Shown: one piece after another, positions 50,307 through 59,532 of the stretch
How the letters are laid out: each line of letters opens with the position of its first letter
Numbering within the stretch: the first letter of the stretch is position 1
NCBI GenBank assembly: GCA_947502645.1
Contig: CANNAD010000002.1
Coordinates: 372,001 to 436,000 of the forward strand
Direction of reading: 5' to 3'
DNA length: 64,000 nucleotides
Source of the DNA: an uncultured Micrococcaceae bacterium
Lineage (GTDB): Bacteria; Actinomycetota; Actinomycetes; Actinomycetales; Micrococcaceae
Made by a program: the position numbers and the translations under genes
The notes under the pieces: model-generated
The model's input: the letters and a program-made list of their open reading frames with translations, nothing else
Database searches by the model: none
Told to the model about the DNA's origin: nothing

Positions 50307-50544
50307 GCATGCCATTAGCTGGAACCCCAAGATGATGTATTACAAGTATGTCATTCCAAACCGTCGCAGTCCACAGGAGATCCACAAGCCAGGCCTCTCC
50401 AAAAGCGCGCCAACAGCGCGGAGTTGAGCAGTCATCCACAGCCTGTGGAGCACGTTGCACACAACCAAAAAAACATTTTTGAGGACCGTGTCGCGGCTCT
50501 TCGGCGTGTCGCAAAAGCCGACGTCGGACACCTCCCCCCACATG
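50304..50544. other. intergenic region upstream of nrdHIEF
   Basis: This is the main part of a 346-base gap between the nrd operon start and the subtilase gene. No supported reading frame was seen. It contains four TCCACA/TGTGGA cores (50370, 50381, 50435, and reverse at 50444), the third within TCATCCACA, one mismatch from the DnaA box, and the palindrome CCACAGCCTGTGG at 50436-50448. It ends in a terminator. A promoter for nrdHIEF must lie here. Confidence 0.5.
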
Positions 50545-50580
50545 AAAAAGGCGGGCACCGGGAATACCCGGCACCCGCCC
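50545..50580 (-). terminator. rho-independent terminator after the subtilase gene
   Basis: Minus-strand GGGCGGGTGCCGGG, loop TATT, CCCGGTGCCCGCC, then TTTTT, about 20 bases after the stop of the subtilase gene. A textbook intrinsic terminator. Confidence 0.92.
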
Positions 50581-50598
50581 TTATCGCGTGAAAATTAC

Positions 50599-53500
50599 CT
50601 ACTCACGACCACACGGTCCCGTGATGTCCGAGAGTCGGTGAACGAACGCAGCCATAGCCTCCCTGCTCGTCCCCTCCAACCGGTGGTAAGTGCCATCCGG
50701 ATAACCGGTAGTGACTTCCACATCCTTCAGCCACGAAATTTCCGTATGGAACAGATCCGATTCAGGAACGTCCTTGAACGGCATGGAATCCGGCGCCTCA
50801 TATGTGCGTGCTGATTCCACGTCACATACTTCACCCGCAAACCGCTTCATAAACGCTGCCATCGCATCCCGATTAACCGGAGTCACGGGACGGAACGTGT
50901 CGTCCCAGTAACCGGTGGAAAGACCCACCGATTCCATCCAGGCAATCTCCTTGTAGAACAGGTTATCCGTCGACACGTCCTTGAACGGGGAAACCTCCGG
51001 CTCTACGAACTCAGGTTCGCCAGCCAACCGGTAAAGGAACGCTGCCATCGCATCCCGATTAACCTTCTCAAGCGGACGGTACGTTCCATCCGGGTAGCCC
51101 GTGGTCAAGCCCTCATCGGACATCCAGTTGATGTCGTCTTCGAACTTGGTCCCTGGTACATCACGGAAACGCGGGCCCGGCTTGGCCGTCTCAGTCGGGG
51201 TCGGCGTAGGCGTAGGCGTTGCCGTCTCAGTCGGGGTCGGCGTCGGCGTAGGCGTAGGCGTTGCCGTCTCAGTCGGGGTCGGCGTCGGCGTAGGCGTAGG
51301 CGTCGTGGCTTCACCGGACTGTATACGTACCACTGTGGAACTCACCTGATCGCCGTACGTGATCAGGCCCTGGTATTCCGTGTTGGGTTCAAGGTCTTTC
51401 CAGGAGATATCAAACTCTGACTTCTGGCCCTTTGTGACATCAACCGAAGCTGGCGTCACGGTCAGTGGATGATTCGACTCACCGTCGGTGATCATCAGTG
51501 CGCTCAAGTCGAAGGCGACTTCATCAGTGCCTCCCATATTGAACGCGTAGACGTTGAACCGGTAGGTTCCCGCCTCGGGTGATTCGATGACGAGTTTCTC
51601 GTCATCGGCGGTTGTCGCCGCGTCCCGGAAGTAGTCCGTCCAGAAATTCCCGCTTTCTGACAGACGGAATCCATACATGTCCATGTCAGGACCTTCGGCG
51701 ATACCGTTCAGGGTCATTGTCAGCTGCTTGACGCCTTCCGGAACCTCCATCTTGAAGCTCAATGTCTCCGCCGATGAAGTAACCACACCGCTATGCTCGC
51801 CCTCCGGCTGAGGAACGGCCGACTCCTCCGGGAAATCAAAGCGGCCCGGAGTCTGGTAACCCTCCGTCGCCTCAAACACGTCAGAGCTGAACAGACCCAC
51901 CGCCTTTGGTGTGATGACCCCATCCGTTCCGGCCGTGATACCCACTGTTGCTGAACCAGACGTTCCCGAACCCTCCACGGACTCCGGCACAATCAGGGTG
52001 CTTGGCTTGGCTGCGAGCGGCATACGCACGTTGTGCCCGTTGTCGCCAGCCAACGTCAGGTACCCGGTGGCAAACTCCTTCACGGGCGCCGTCGTGTGAT
52101 TGAACGTGATGGTGAACGTCTTGTTCTGACCGGCCTCGTCGAAAGTCAGAGTTGAAGGGCTGACCACAACATCAAAGCCGGGCATGTCCACACTCGCCTT
52201 GTATGTTCCTGCATCTGTCGATGTCACCGTTCGGGTGACTTCCCGGGCGCCAGCCATTGAACCCATAGCGACGGACGGAAGGTTCAGATCCGTACCGTTG
52301 ATCGGATCGGCACTGTTACCGAAGCCCGCCCAGCTCATGTAGCCGCTCCAGTCTGCCTCGCCCGCGGGGAAATACAGGCCGGGGTTGAGGAACTTGGAAG
52401 GATCAACCTGGCCCGCGCCCTGAGCGAAGACGTCCTGAGTGTTTTCGCCTGCCTCGTTGACCAGATCATAGGCACTGGTCATCAGTGCGGACTTCACCTC
52501 TGCGGGAGAGGCCGTGGGCTTGTTGCCCAGGTAGAGCGCACCCAGACCCGCAACGTGCGGTGATGCCATGGATGTGCCGGACATGAACACATGCTTTGGT
52601 GCACTTTCAGCAGCGTTGGCACCGGCAGCGAGTACGCCTGTTCCCGGCGCTCCGACGTCGGGCTTGAGGATGTTCTGGCCGTCAACGGTGATCGGTCCAC
52701 GGCTCGACGACGACGCAATCTGCGGTGCCGGAATCTCCACTGGGTTTTCCGGTTCGGCGGTCAAGGAAGCGGTGGCCCCCTCCGTTGCGGCGTACGCCTT
52801 CAACGCCTCGTAGGTATCTACTTCCAGATGCACTGAGGGTACTGCGAATCCGATGGCGTGAATTCCTGTAGCTCCGCCCGGCGCGTTGACGAGGATCATG
52901 CCCACGCCGCCGGCACGTTTGACTTCGCTCGCCTTGTCCACGAGGGCGACGGCGCCGCGGTCACAGACAATGATGGCGCCCTTGGCCTTAGCTGGGTCCA
53001 GAGAATTGGCAGCACAAAGTTCAGGGGTTTCCACACCAGCAGCTGCTGCCGAGGCCGCGTTCACCAGCGGCGCCGAAGGCACACCAGCCACGGGGATGCT
53101 GACTGAAGCACCCGCGAGCGTGGTTCCATCTCCCAGCATGACACCTCCCTGCGGGGTGGCGTAGGTGGTGTTCGCGACGGTGGTGATCCATGGTGCAGCG
53201 TTGTCCAGTGTTGAGGCGCCGGGGCCGGAGTTACCGGCTGCAGCCGCTACGAAGATGCCTGCATTGGCTGCGGCAAGGAACGCTCGATCTGTGATTTCCA
53301 CTGTGCTGCTGGCTGCAGCTCCACCGATGGAGTAGTTGATGACGTCGACGCCGTCTTCCACAGCGGCGTCAATGGCCCCCAGGAGGTCCAGCATGCTGCA
53401 ACCAGCGGTGTCGATGCCGGTCCAGCACGCCTTGTACACGGCAATTTTGGCAGCTGGCGCCACACCGGAGATCCGATGTACTGCTCCGTTGTCCAGAGTT

Positions 53501-54420
53501 GCTTCTACACCGAAGTTGCCTGCAGCTGTGCTGGCAGTGTGCGATCCGTGACCGTTTCCGTCTCGCGGTGATTCGTATTCTCCCGCGTCCACGGGCGCGA
53601 TTTTGCTGGCCCCGTATCCGTCGACGAAGTAGCGCGCCGTGATGAGTTTCGTGTTGCAGTCCTCGGCGGTGAACTGGACTCCGGTCTCGCATGCGCCAGT
53701 GAAGGTCCCGCCGTCGGACTTCTCGAACGTAATGGCGGTGCCGTCCAGGTATGGCACGCTGCCCGGCGTTGTTCCGAGGGTTTCACCGGCGAAGGATGGG
53801 TTTTCCGGTGCAATGCCGCTGTCAACAACACCGACGACGATCCCCTTGCCAGCGTTTTCGACGCCGCCGAGGCTCTCCCATACGCCGCCCTTGCCATCAG
53901 CGTCGCTGCCGAGGCCCAGGAAGTCCGACGTCGACTGCTGTAGTTCCAGCATGGCGTCGGGTTCAATTCCGGCTACGTTTTCGTTGGCTGCCAGGGTGGC
54001 GGCTTGTTCTGCCGTCAGCTCTGCGGCAAAGCCGTTGGTTGCCATCGTGTAGTTGTAGAAGGGTTTTACTCCCGCTTTTGATGCAACCTGCGCCTGCTGT
54101 TTTTCAAGGAAAGACGTGTATTTGACCACCGGTGTCGATGTGGCATCAAGTACCTGCCCGTCGTCAGCGGCAGTCGCCTCCAGACCCGTGAGCCCACCCT
54201 CGTAGTTACTGACTGAGGGCGCCTTCAGCGTGACGAGGTAGCTTCCCGCAACAAAGTTGGCGGACTGGGTCACCGCGTCAGGCAGGTTCTGGCCCGGTGA
54301 GGCCTGGGCGGCGCCGCCCAAACCGGCCGCCGTGAGCATCAGCGCGGCTGATACCGCGACGACGCGCACCTTTCGGTCTGTAGAGCGCCGTTCAGGGCGC
54401 GGTCGTGTTTGCTCGTTCAC
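50599..54420 (-). CDS. secreted S8 serine protease with C-terminal SLH repeats
   Basis: A large extracellular subtilase (about 1273 residues). In order: a signal peptide (VRVVAVSAALMLTAAGLGGAAQA), an I9-type inhibitory propeptide ending NENVAGIEPDAMLELQQS, and a peptidase domain with Asp in VVDSGIAPENPSF, His in DGNGHGSHTAS and Ser in SGTSMASPHVAGL. A PA-like insert lies between His and Ser (GGVGMILVNAPGG). Then follow Fn-III/beta-rich domains, a Pro-Thr/Glu-Thr linker (51185-51304 encode tandem repeats), and three SLH-type repeats (FRDVP, FKDVS, FKDVP starts) that could tether it to the cell surface. The GTG at 54420 with GGAGAA is favoured over the ATG at 54441. Probable role: extracellular protein degradation. 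Confidence 0.93.
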   Translation of the reverse strand: MNEQTRPRPERRSTDRKVRVVAVSAALMLTAAGLGGAAQASPGQNLPDAVTQSANFVAGSYLVTLKAPSVSNYEGGLTGLEATAADDGQVLDATSTPVVKYTSFLEKQQAQVASKAGVKPFYNYTMATNGFAAELTAEQAATLAANENVAGIEPDAMLELQQSTSDFLGLGSDADGKGGVWESLGGVENAGKGIVVGVVDSGIAPENPSFAGETLGTTPGSVPYLDGTAITFEKSDGGTFTGACETGVQFTAEDCNTKLITARYFVDGYGASKIAPVDAGEYESPRDGNGHGSHTASTAAGNFGVEATLDNGAVHRISGVAPAAKIAVYKACWTGIDTAGCSMLDLLGAIDAAVEDGVDVINYSIGGAAASSTVEITDRAFLAAANAGIFVAAAAGNSGPGASTLDNAAPWITTVANTTYATPQGGVMLGDGTTLAGASVSIPVAGVPSAPLVNAASAAAAGVETPELCAANSLDPAKAKGAIIVCDRGAVALVDKASEVKRAGGVGMILVNAPGGATGIHAIGFAVPSVHLEVDTYEALKAYAATEGATASLTAEPENPVEIPAPQIASSSSRGPITVDGQNILKPDVGAPGTGVLAAGANAAESAPKHVFMSGTSMASPHVAGLGALYLGNKPTASPAEVKSALMTSAYDLVNEAGENTQDVFAQGAGQVDPSKFLNPGLYFPAGEADWSGYMSWAGFGNSADPINGTDLNLPSVAMGSMAGAREVTRTVTSTDAGTYKASVDMPGFDVVVSPSTLTFDEAGQNKTFTITFNHTTAPVKEFATGYLTLAGDNGHNVRMPLAAKPSTLIVPESVEGSGTSGSATVGITAGTDGVITPKAVGLFSSDVFEATEGYQTPGRFDFPEESAVPQPEGEHSGVVTSSAETLSFKMEVPEGVKQLTMTLNGIAEGPDMDMYGFRLSESGNFWTDYFRDAATTADDEKLVIESPEAGTYRFNVYAFNMGGTDEVAFDLSALMITDGESNHPLTVTPASVDVTKGQKSEFDISWKDLEPNTEYQGLITYGDQVSSTVVRIQSGEATTPTPTPTPTPTETATPTPTPTPTPTETATPTPTPTPTETAKPGPRFRDVPGTKFEDDINWMSDEGLTTGYPDGTYRPLEKVNRDAMAAFLYRLAGEPEFVEPEVSPFKDVSTDNLFYKEIAWMESVGLSTGYWDDTFRPVTPVNRDAMAAFMKRFAGEVCDVESARTYEAPDSMPFKDVPESDLFHTEISWLKDVEVTTGYPDGTYHRLEGTSREAMAAFVHRLSDITGPCGRE
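51185..51304. repeat. tandem repeat encoding the Thr-Pro/Glu-Thr linker
   Basis: Three head-to-tail units (36, 42 and 42 bases; the core is GCCGTCTCAGTCGGGGTCGG plus GTAGGC copies) starting at 51185, 51221 and 51263. Units differ by one 6-base block, suggesting slippage. They encode the TETATPTP-type linker of the subtilase on the minus strand. Confidence 0.9.
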
Positions 54421-54594
54421 AATTCTCCATAAGTTCGTCATGCGAGTGATCTCGTCGTTGAGGTGCTTCGCCGCACGCAATATTGTGGCGTACAACACAA
54501 ACGTTCGTCAGTCTAGAGTGTTACTGACTGGTACAGACTGGGGAAAGCCGAATCGTTGGAGCCGGGATAGTGTTGCTGAGGGAAAGGAAAGCTA

Positions 54595-55530
54595 ATGGTC
54601 AATCCGATTCACCTGCGAACGCTTCTGGAGGTCATCCGGTCCGGCTCGTTCGCTGCTGCAGCAAACCGACTGGGATACACCGCATCCGCCGTCTCACAGC
54701 AAATGGCAGCCCTTGAGCGCGACAGCGGAGTACGCCTCTTCGAACGCGCGGCCCGCAGCATCGTACCCACGGAAGCCGCCGTCGTCATGTCCCGGCACGC
54801 GGCCAAAGTCCTGACCGACATCGACGCGCTGATGGCCGCCACCACGCGAACAGAGCAGGGAACATCACAAGAACTCAGGCTAGGCATCTTTCCGTCCCTG
54901 GCCACCTTCGCCCTCCCCCGACTCCTTAGGGCACCAGAGTGGCGCGACCTCGGCATCAACCTGAAGGTCTACGTTGCCGAACCATCGCAGACCATCCAGG
55001 GCCTGCGATCGGGAGGCGAACTCGACGTCGCCCTCGTCTACCAGGTAGGACAGGGCGGATTGGCCTGGCCCTCCAGCGTGAGCCGCCAATGGATAGGCGA
55101 CGACAATTTCAGAGTTGTTCTTCCTGAGTCGTGGGGAATCCAGCCAGGCTCCGAAGTCACCGCAGCCCAGTTGAGCGACATGCCATGGATTGTGCACCAC
55201 CCCGGGACCAGCGACGCAGCCGTCATTGAACGTCTCTTCGCCAGCTGCAACCTCCACCCACGGGTAGTCTCCTACTGCGACGACTTCAATGCATGCCTGG
55301 AAATGGCATCAGCCGGGCTCGGCGCCGCATTGGTTCCCGAACTGGCCATGGTGCACAAAACCGACGGCGTCGTCGTGCTGGACGTTCCCGAGATCCGAAT
55401 CGCCCGCAGCATCTTTGCGCTCCTGATCAACGACAAACAAACAACCCGGGTCCGCCTGTTCATGGACCGCCTGGCAGATGTCCTGCGAGACCAGAGCATC
55501 GAGCCCCGGCACCAACCGCCCAGACGGTAG
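54595..55530 (+). CDS. LysR-family transcriptional regulator
   Basis: A 311-residue regulator. The N-terminal winged helix is classic LysR (LRTLLEVIRSGSFAAAANRLGYTASAVSQQM, helix-turn-helix near residues 15-45), followed by a periplasmic-binding-protein-like effector domain from about residue 90. The ATG at 54595 has GGAAAGGAAAG upstream. It is divergent from the subtilase gene and followed after 34 bases by the FUSC-type gene, so it may control either. Its base usage (C/A-rich third positions) is unlike the housekeeping block. Confidence 0.93.
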   Translation: MVNPIHLRTLLEVIRSGSFAAAANRLGYTASAVSQQMAALERDSGVRLFERAARSIVPTEAAVVMSRHAAKVLTDIDALMAATTRTEQGTSQELRLGIFPSLATFALPRLLRAPEWRDLGINLKVYVAEPSQTIQGLRSGGELDVALVYQVGQGGLAWPSSVSRQWIGDDNFRVVLPESWGIQPGSEVTAAQLSDMPWIVHHPGTSDAAVIERLFASCNLHPRVVSYCDDFNACLEMASAGLGAALVPELAMVHKTDGVVVLDVPEIRIARSIFALLINDKQTTRVRLFMDRLADVLRDQSIEPRHQPPRR

Positions 55531-55564
55531 CCGCCGCCCACACCGGCATGGGCATACTTGAGGC

Positions 55565-56638
55565 ATGCCAAAACTTCCCGAAGCAGTCACCAGAGCCCAA
55601 TGGTTTCGCGAACGTTTCATGCCGATGGCAACCCATCACCGGCTACTGCTGGCCTTGAAATCAGCCATCGCCGGCGCCCTGGCCTGGTGGATTGCGCTTC
55701 ACCTCCCCGGGGTGGCAGCAGAATTCCCCTACTACGCCCCCATCGGAGCTATGGCGGCGATGTACACCACCGTTGGTGGATCGATCAAGCAGGGCCTGGA
55801 AACACTCGCAGGATTGGGACTGGGAATAGCAGTAGCGTTCCTCGTCACCCAATTGGCCGCGCCCAACATGTGGACCGTCGCGCTCGTCGTCGGGATAGGC
55901 GTACTCGTAGCGGGCCTGCCCCGGATGGGCGCAGGCAAAGACCTCATCCCCACGGCAGCACTCATCGTGATGCTTCTCGGAGACCAGGACCCCGACGGAT
56001 TCTCGTTGGGCTACTTCATCCAGATGCTCGTCGGGGTCATCGTGGGACTGTTGGTGAACGCACTGCTCTTCCCGCCCCTCCACCTGACACGCGCCGTCAA
56101 CGCCTTGGCGGAGCTACGCGGTGCCTTGAGCCTGCAGCTCGAGGACATGGCAGAAGCTATTCTCGAATCATGGCCCCCGGAACATACCGAATGGTCCGAG
56201 CGCGGCGACGGACTGTCAAAATTGAGCCGAGAAGTCCATGACGCCGTCGCACTCGCGCAGGTCAGCCAGAAGGGAAACTTCCGCAGGAAAATACACCGCC
56301 GAAATGTGCAGGCAGACATTGAGCGGCTCAAAGCCCTTGAGCGGACAACGTTCCACGTTCAGGACGTCACGGAAATCCTGTCCAGCGCCATTTGGGAACT
56401 ACCAGACGATCTACCAGTAACACAGACCGCCAGCGAGCCCCTGTCGAAGGCCTTCGAAGCCTGCGCCCGCGCGATCGCTGATTGGAACCCTGAATCGGAC
56501 GGCTACCAGCACGCGGAGGAAGCCGTTCAGGAACTCCAGATCGCGCTCGAAACGACCGCCCGCAAAGATGAACCCGTGCAGACCACAGCCTCCTTGGCCC
56601 TGAGTCTGCGCCGGATGCTGAGGGTGATCAGTACCTGA
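55565..56638 (+). CDS. FUSC-family (aromatic acid exporter-like) membrane protein
   Basis: A 357-residue protein with about six N-terminal hydrophobic segments (from LLLALKSAIAGALAWWIALH to MLVGVIVGLLVNALLF, to about residue 175), then a long cytoplasmic helical domain. The membrane half has the FUSC pattern AEFPYYAPIGAMAAMYTTVGGSIKQG. Relatives include YccS/AaeB-like efflux proteins, thus possible export of aromatic or other small acids. The LysR gene upstream would be the natural regulator. Confidence 0.85.
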   Translation: MPKLPEAVTRAQWFRERFMPMATHHRLLLALKSAIAGALAWWIALHLPGVAAEFPYYAPIGAMAAMYTTVGGSIKQGLETLAGLGLGIAVAFLVTQLAAPNMWTVALVVGIGVLVAGLPRMGAGKDLIPTAALIVMLLGDQDPDGFSLGYFIQMLVGVIVGLLVNALLFPPLHLTRAVNALAELRGALSLQLEDMAEAILESWPPEHTEWSERGDGLSKLSREVHDAVALAQVSQKGNFRRKIHRRNVQADIERLKALERTTFHVQDVTEILSSAIWELPDDLPVTQTASEPLSKAFEACARAIADWNPESDGYQHAEEAVQELQIALETTARKDEPVQTTASLALSLRRMLRVIST

Positions 56639-56644
56639 TGCCCA

Positions 56645-57754
56645 TCAGCTGTTCTCCGTAGCTACTTCCCCTGCATCCGGCACCTCGGGAATCGCGGCAT
56701 GGTCCGAGCGCAGGATCCCCAAATGCTCAAGCTTCTCGGCGATACCAGCCCCATCGGGCGCATAAATCCATGGAGCACCCGAGCTACGATCCGCCGTGTC
56801 GCTCGAGCGGCCGCCTGCCAACACCGCTTCGCCGACGGAGAGCTGGCGAATGGCTACGGCCAGAACGTTGTCCGGGTGCGTGCGGCTGAACTCGGAGTAA
56901 ATCGCTTCATCGTGCTGACCATCGTCGCCCACCAGCAACCACTTGATGTTCGGGAACTCACGGGCCAGTCGTGCCAGAGAGGACCGTTTGTGCTCAACTC
57001 CGCTACGGAACCAGCGATCAAGTGTCGGGCCCCAGTCCGTGAGGAGGAGCGGCCCGGCCGGATACAGATTACGGGAGAGGAACCGTGTCAGCGTAGGTGC
57101 CACGTTCCAGGCGCCTGTAGACAGGTACAGCACTGGCGCACCCTGATGCTGCTGGGTAACCCTCTCCATCATGACGGACATCCCCGGCGTCGCGTTACGA
57201 GCGTGCTCGTCCACCACGAAAGTGTTCCAGGCTGCCAGCAGCGGACGCGGCAATGCGGTTACCATCACGGTGTCGTCAATGTCAGATACAACGCCAAATT
57301 CCGCATCGTCCGGAAACACGAACACCGTGGACTCGACGGTCGCTGAGCTATCAGAAGTCAGGCGCACGGTGTTGGTGCCCGCCGGCAGCTGGACGGGAAT
57401 ACGAACGTCGATCACTCCCCCACGGTCCGCGCTGACCCGGTGCGACTCACCAGCTACCTCCACTGTCACGGTGGCGTAGCGAATCGGTGGGCTCATGAAA
57501 TTACGCCAGCCCCGTATCCCCTCCCGAAGCGTCTTCAAAGTCTCCGGTCCGTCATCGCGAACAGGCTTGGACAGCACTACCCTGCCAAGAACCCGAATCC
57601 AGGACGTGCTGCCATATCCGGTGTACGGGAGAACGGTGCGCACATAGCCTTTGGCCAGGGAGCGGCGAATCTGCCACGCTTGCAGGGCACTTTCCAGGCG
57701 AACTGCCAAGTGCTGTGGTTCAACCGGGCCCTCGACGGGGGTCTTCGAATGCAT
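56645..57754 (-). CDS. App1/DUF2183-family phosphatidate phosphatase-like protein
   Basis: A 369-residue protein. The HAD-like DxDxT motif is in VVSDIDDTVMVTAL near residue 165, with VLYLSTGAWNVAPTLTRFL and KWLLVGDDGQHDEAIYSEF completing the fold, as in App1 phosphatases (DUF2183). The N-terminal ~150 residues form a beta-rich domain. Its function in bacteria is not established; lipid phosphate hydrolysis is inferred from the yeast family. It converges with the FUSC gene (6-base gap). Confidence 0.86.
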   Translation of the reverse strand: MHSKTPVEGPVEPQHLAVRLESALQAWQIRRSLAKGYVRTVLPYTGYGSTSWIRVLGRVVLSKPVRDDGPETLKTLREGIRGWRNFMSPPIRYATVTVEVAGESHRVSADRGGVIDVRIPVQLPAGTNTVRLTSDSSATVESTVFVFPDDAEFGVVSDIDDTVMVTALPRPLLAAWNTFVVDEHARNATPGMSVMMERVTQQHQGAPVLYLSTGAWNVAPTLTRFLSRNLYPAGPLLLTDWGPTLDRWFRSGVEHKRSSLARLAREFPNIKWLLVGDDGQHDEAIYSEFSRTHPDNVLAVAIRQLSVGEAVLAGGRSSDTADRSSGAPWIYAPDGAGIAEKLEHLGILRSDHAAIPEVPDAGEVATENS

Positions 57755-57838
57755 GATGACAGTCTTTCACGATTCTGCCCTGCGACTCCGAAAAATTCAC
57801 CGCAATGCGCTTCTCCGCCGTCCAGAACGAACCAAGGG

Positions 57839-58085
57839 CTAACTGCGCGACGCGAAAGCACGCGATTCGCGATACCGCGACAGGGTTTCGCGGACGTGCC
57901 ATACGAGGTTGAGCTTCAGTGCGTCGTCGACGGACAGCCATCGATACTCGTCATGTTCCTCAGGAGCCAACGTCACTGCCTGCGTCCGGAAATCCCCTTC
58001 GCTCAGAAAAGATACCGTGTGGAACGTGGCCGATGCACGAACAGGACTCGCCCGTGATCGACCAGGAAAGCGTGCGCAATCCACC
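57839..58085 (-). pseudogene. NUDIX hydrolase remnant lacking the NUDIX box
   Basis: One frame reads a NUDIX N-terminus, IAHAFLVDHGRVLFVHRP followed by RSTRYLF then stop (about 58070-58003). Another frame reads a NUDIX C-terminus, LAPEEHDEYRWLSVDDALKL with NLVWHVRETLSRYR (to 57839). The two parts abut, and the G-x5-E-x7-R-E-x2-E-E catalytic box between them is gone. This reads as an internal deletion plus a frame change. The longest open frame (81 residues from 58084) would not make a working hydrolase. Confidence 0.65.
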
Positions 58086-58134
58086 CAGCTGATGTGGAAG
58101 TGCTCTGAGGGTCGCTCACAAATTCCTGTCCACG

Positions 58135-58161
58135 CAAAAAGCCACCCCGTAGGGTGGCTTT
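58135..58161 (-). terminator. rho-independent terminator after tRNA-Ala
   Basis: Minus strand AAAGCCACCC-TACG-GGGTGGCTTT followed by TTTG, about 67 bases after the tRNA 3' end. The perfect 10-bp stem would terminate tRNA-Ala transcription; A-rich flanks make it partly bidirectional. Confidence 0.9.
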
Positions 58162-58227
58162 CTATGCTTATTCGCTGAATAATACCGTCGAAACGAGATT
58201 CCGCTCAACGTTTCTAATAAAACCAAG

Positions 58228-58303
58228 TGGTGGAGCTGAGGGGACTCGAACCCCTGACCCCCTGCATGCCATGCAGGTGCGCTACCAGCTGCGCCACAGC
58301 CCC
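58228..58303 (-). tRNA. tRNA-Ala (anticodon GGC)
   Basis: A 76-base gene with encoded CCA. The acceptor stem GGGGCTG pairs with CAGCTCC (one G-U). The anticodon stem CCTGC/GCAGG encloses loop ATGGCAT, giving anticodon GGC. The T-loop GGTTCGAGTCC is canonical. It lies between rsfS-histidine phosphatase and the NUDIX remnant. Confidence 0.97.
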
Positions 58304-58411
58304 GTTTCCGGATTTCTTCAAGCAGTTTTCGCCCCCCACCTGAGTGCGGGCCGCTCGAAGCAACTCCTCTACTTTAGAGGATTGATGCCTGCTATACAAA
58401 ATCGCTCAAAG

Positions 58412-59131
58412 TCAGCCCTCTACAGGGGACGCGGGAAGACCAGCCAAGCCAACATTATGCTCGGTCAGGTGCCAGCGCGTGGGCGATGCGCCACGTTTCT
58501 CGACAGCAGGATCATCGACCTCAACGTGGTCGTCAAGCTCCTCCAATACCGACCAATGACAGTTGGTCACTCCGGATATAACGCCCCAGAACTGCTCCGG
58601 AAGACCCAGTACTGCCGCAAGAGCAACACGGATAGCCCCACCATGGCTGACCACAATCACCGTTTCGTTCGGACCCATCTGAGCGACCGTCTCAAGTACC
58701 GCAGCAGCCATTCGGTGCCCAACTTCGACACGGCACTCACCGCCGCCGGCTCGCGCCGTCACAGAGCCCGCCGACCAATCGGCCTGTTCAGTAGGAAATT
58801 CGTCACCGATTTCGGTGAACGTTTTACCCTGCCAGTGACCGGCATAGGTCTCACGGAGACGTTCGTCCGTTCGAACTTCGAGTTCACAGAGTGAAGCGAG
58901 CTCTGAAGCTGTCTCATAGGCCCTACGGAGATCTGACGAAACAATACGTGACGGCGCCAATTGCTGGAGCAATAGAGCAGACCGTCGCGCCTGGTCCTCC
59001 CCCACAGCGTCAAGCGGAATGTCTTCCTGCCCCTGAAACCGGCCCAGAGAATTCCACTCAGTTCGTCCATGGCGCCAGAACACCACACGTCGCCGCACCC
59101 TTTCCGGGTCCCACGACGGTTTCGCGCTCAA
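58412..59131 (-). CDS. histidine phosphatase family protein
   Basis: A 239-residue phosphoglycerate-mutase-like phosphatase. The catalytic RHG motif is in VVFWRHGRTEWNSLGRFQGQ near residue 20, with DLRRAYETA (second Arg) and the late VVSHGGAIRVAL (second His). Substrate is unknown. Its start overlaps the end of rsfS by four bases, so it is coupled with nadD-rsfS. Confidence 0.93.
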   Translation of the reverse strand: MSAKPSWDPERVRRRVVFWRHGRTEWNSLGRFQGQEDIPLDAVGEDQARRSALLLQQLAPSRIVSSDLRRAYETASELASLCELEVRTDERLRETYAGHWQGKTFTEIGDEFPTEQADWSAGSVTARAGGGECRVEVGHRMAAAVLETVAQMGPNETVIVVSHGGAIRVALAAVLGLPEQFWGVISGVTNCHWSVLEELDDHVEVDDPAVEKRGASPTRWHLTEHNVGLAGLPASPVEG

Positions 59132-59514
59132 CGGGCAGCCGCTCCTGAAGCTGAAGCATCCAGCCCCAGATCAATGATGGGAGACTCGTTGTACAGACGT
59201 TCCAGTGCATAGAAGACTCGGTCTTCTTCGTGCTGGATGTGCACCACGATGTCACCGTAATCCAGGAGTACCCAGCGACCTTCACGACGCCCCTCGCGCC
59301 GTTTCGGCTTACGGTCCAGCAGCATCAAGGCATCCTCCACTGCGTCCACGATCGCGTTGACCTGGCGTTCGTTGGAAGCTGAGGCGACGAGAAAGATATC
59401 AGTGATCGCGAGACGCTCACTCACATCGATCGCCACTATGTCCTGAGCCAATTTGTCCGCCGCAGCCAAGGCCGCAGCTTTCGTCAGGGCAATCGATGAA
59501 TCAGTAGCGCTCAC
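59128..59514 (-). CDS. rsfS: ribosome silencing factor RsfS
   Basis: A 128-residue RsfS/IojAP protein that binds L14 and blocks subunit joining in starvation. Conserved stretches: AADKLAQDIVAIDVSERLAITDIFLVAS, and WVLLDYGDIVVHIQHEEDRVFYALERLY. The GTG at 59514 is supported by AAGGAG four to five bases upstream. The C-terminus is Ala-rich. It is followed directly by the histidine phosphatase. Confidence 0.95.
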   Translation of the reverse strand: MSATDSSIALTKAAALAAADKLAQDIVAIDVSERLAITDIFLVASASNERQVNAIVDAVEDALMLLDRKPKRREGRREGRWVLLDYGDIVVHIQHEEDRVFYALERLYNESPIIDLGLDASASGAAAR

Positions 59515-59532
59515 AGTTCTCCTTGTTTTCAA

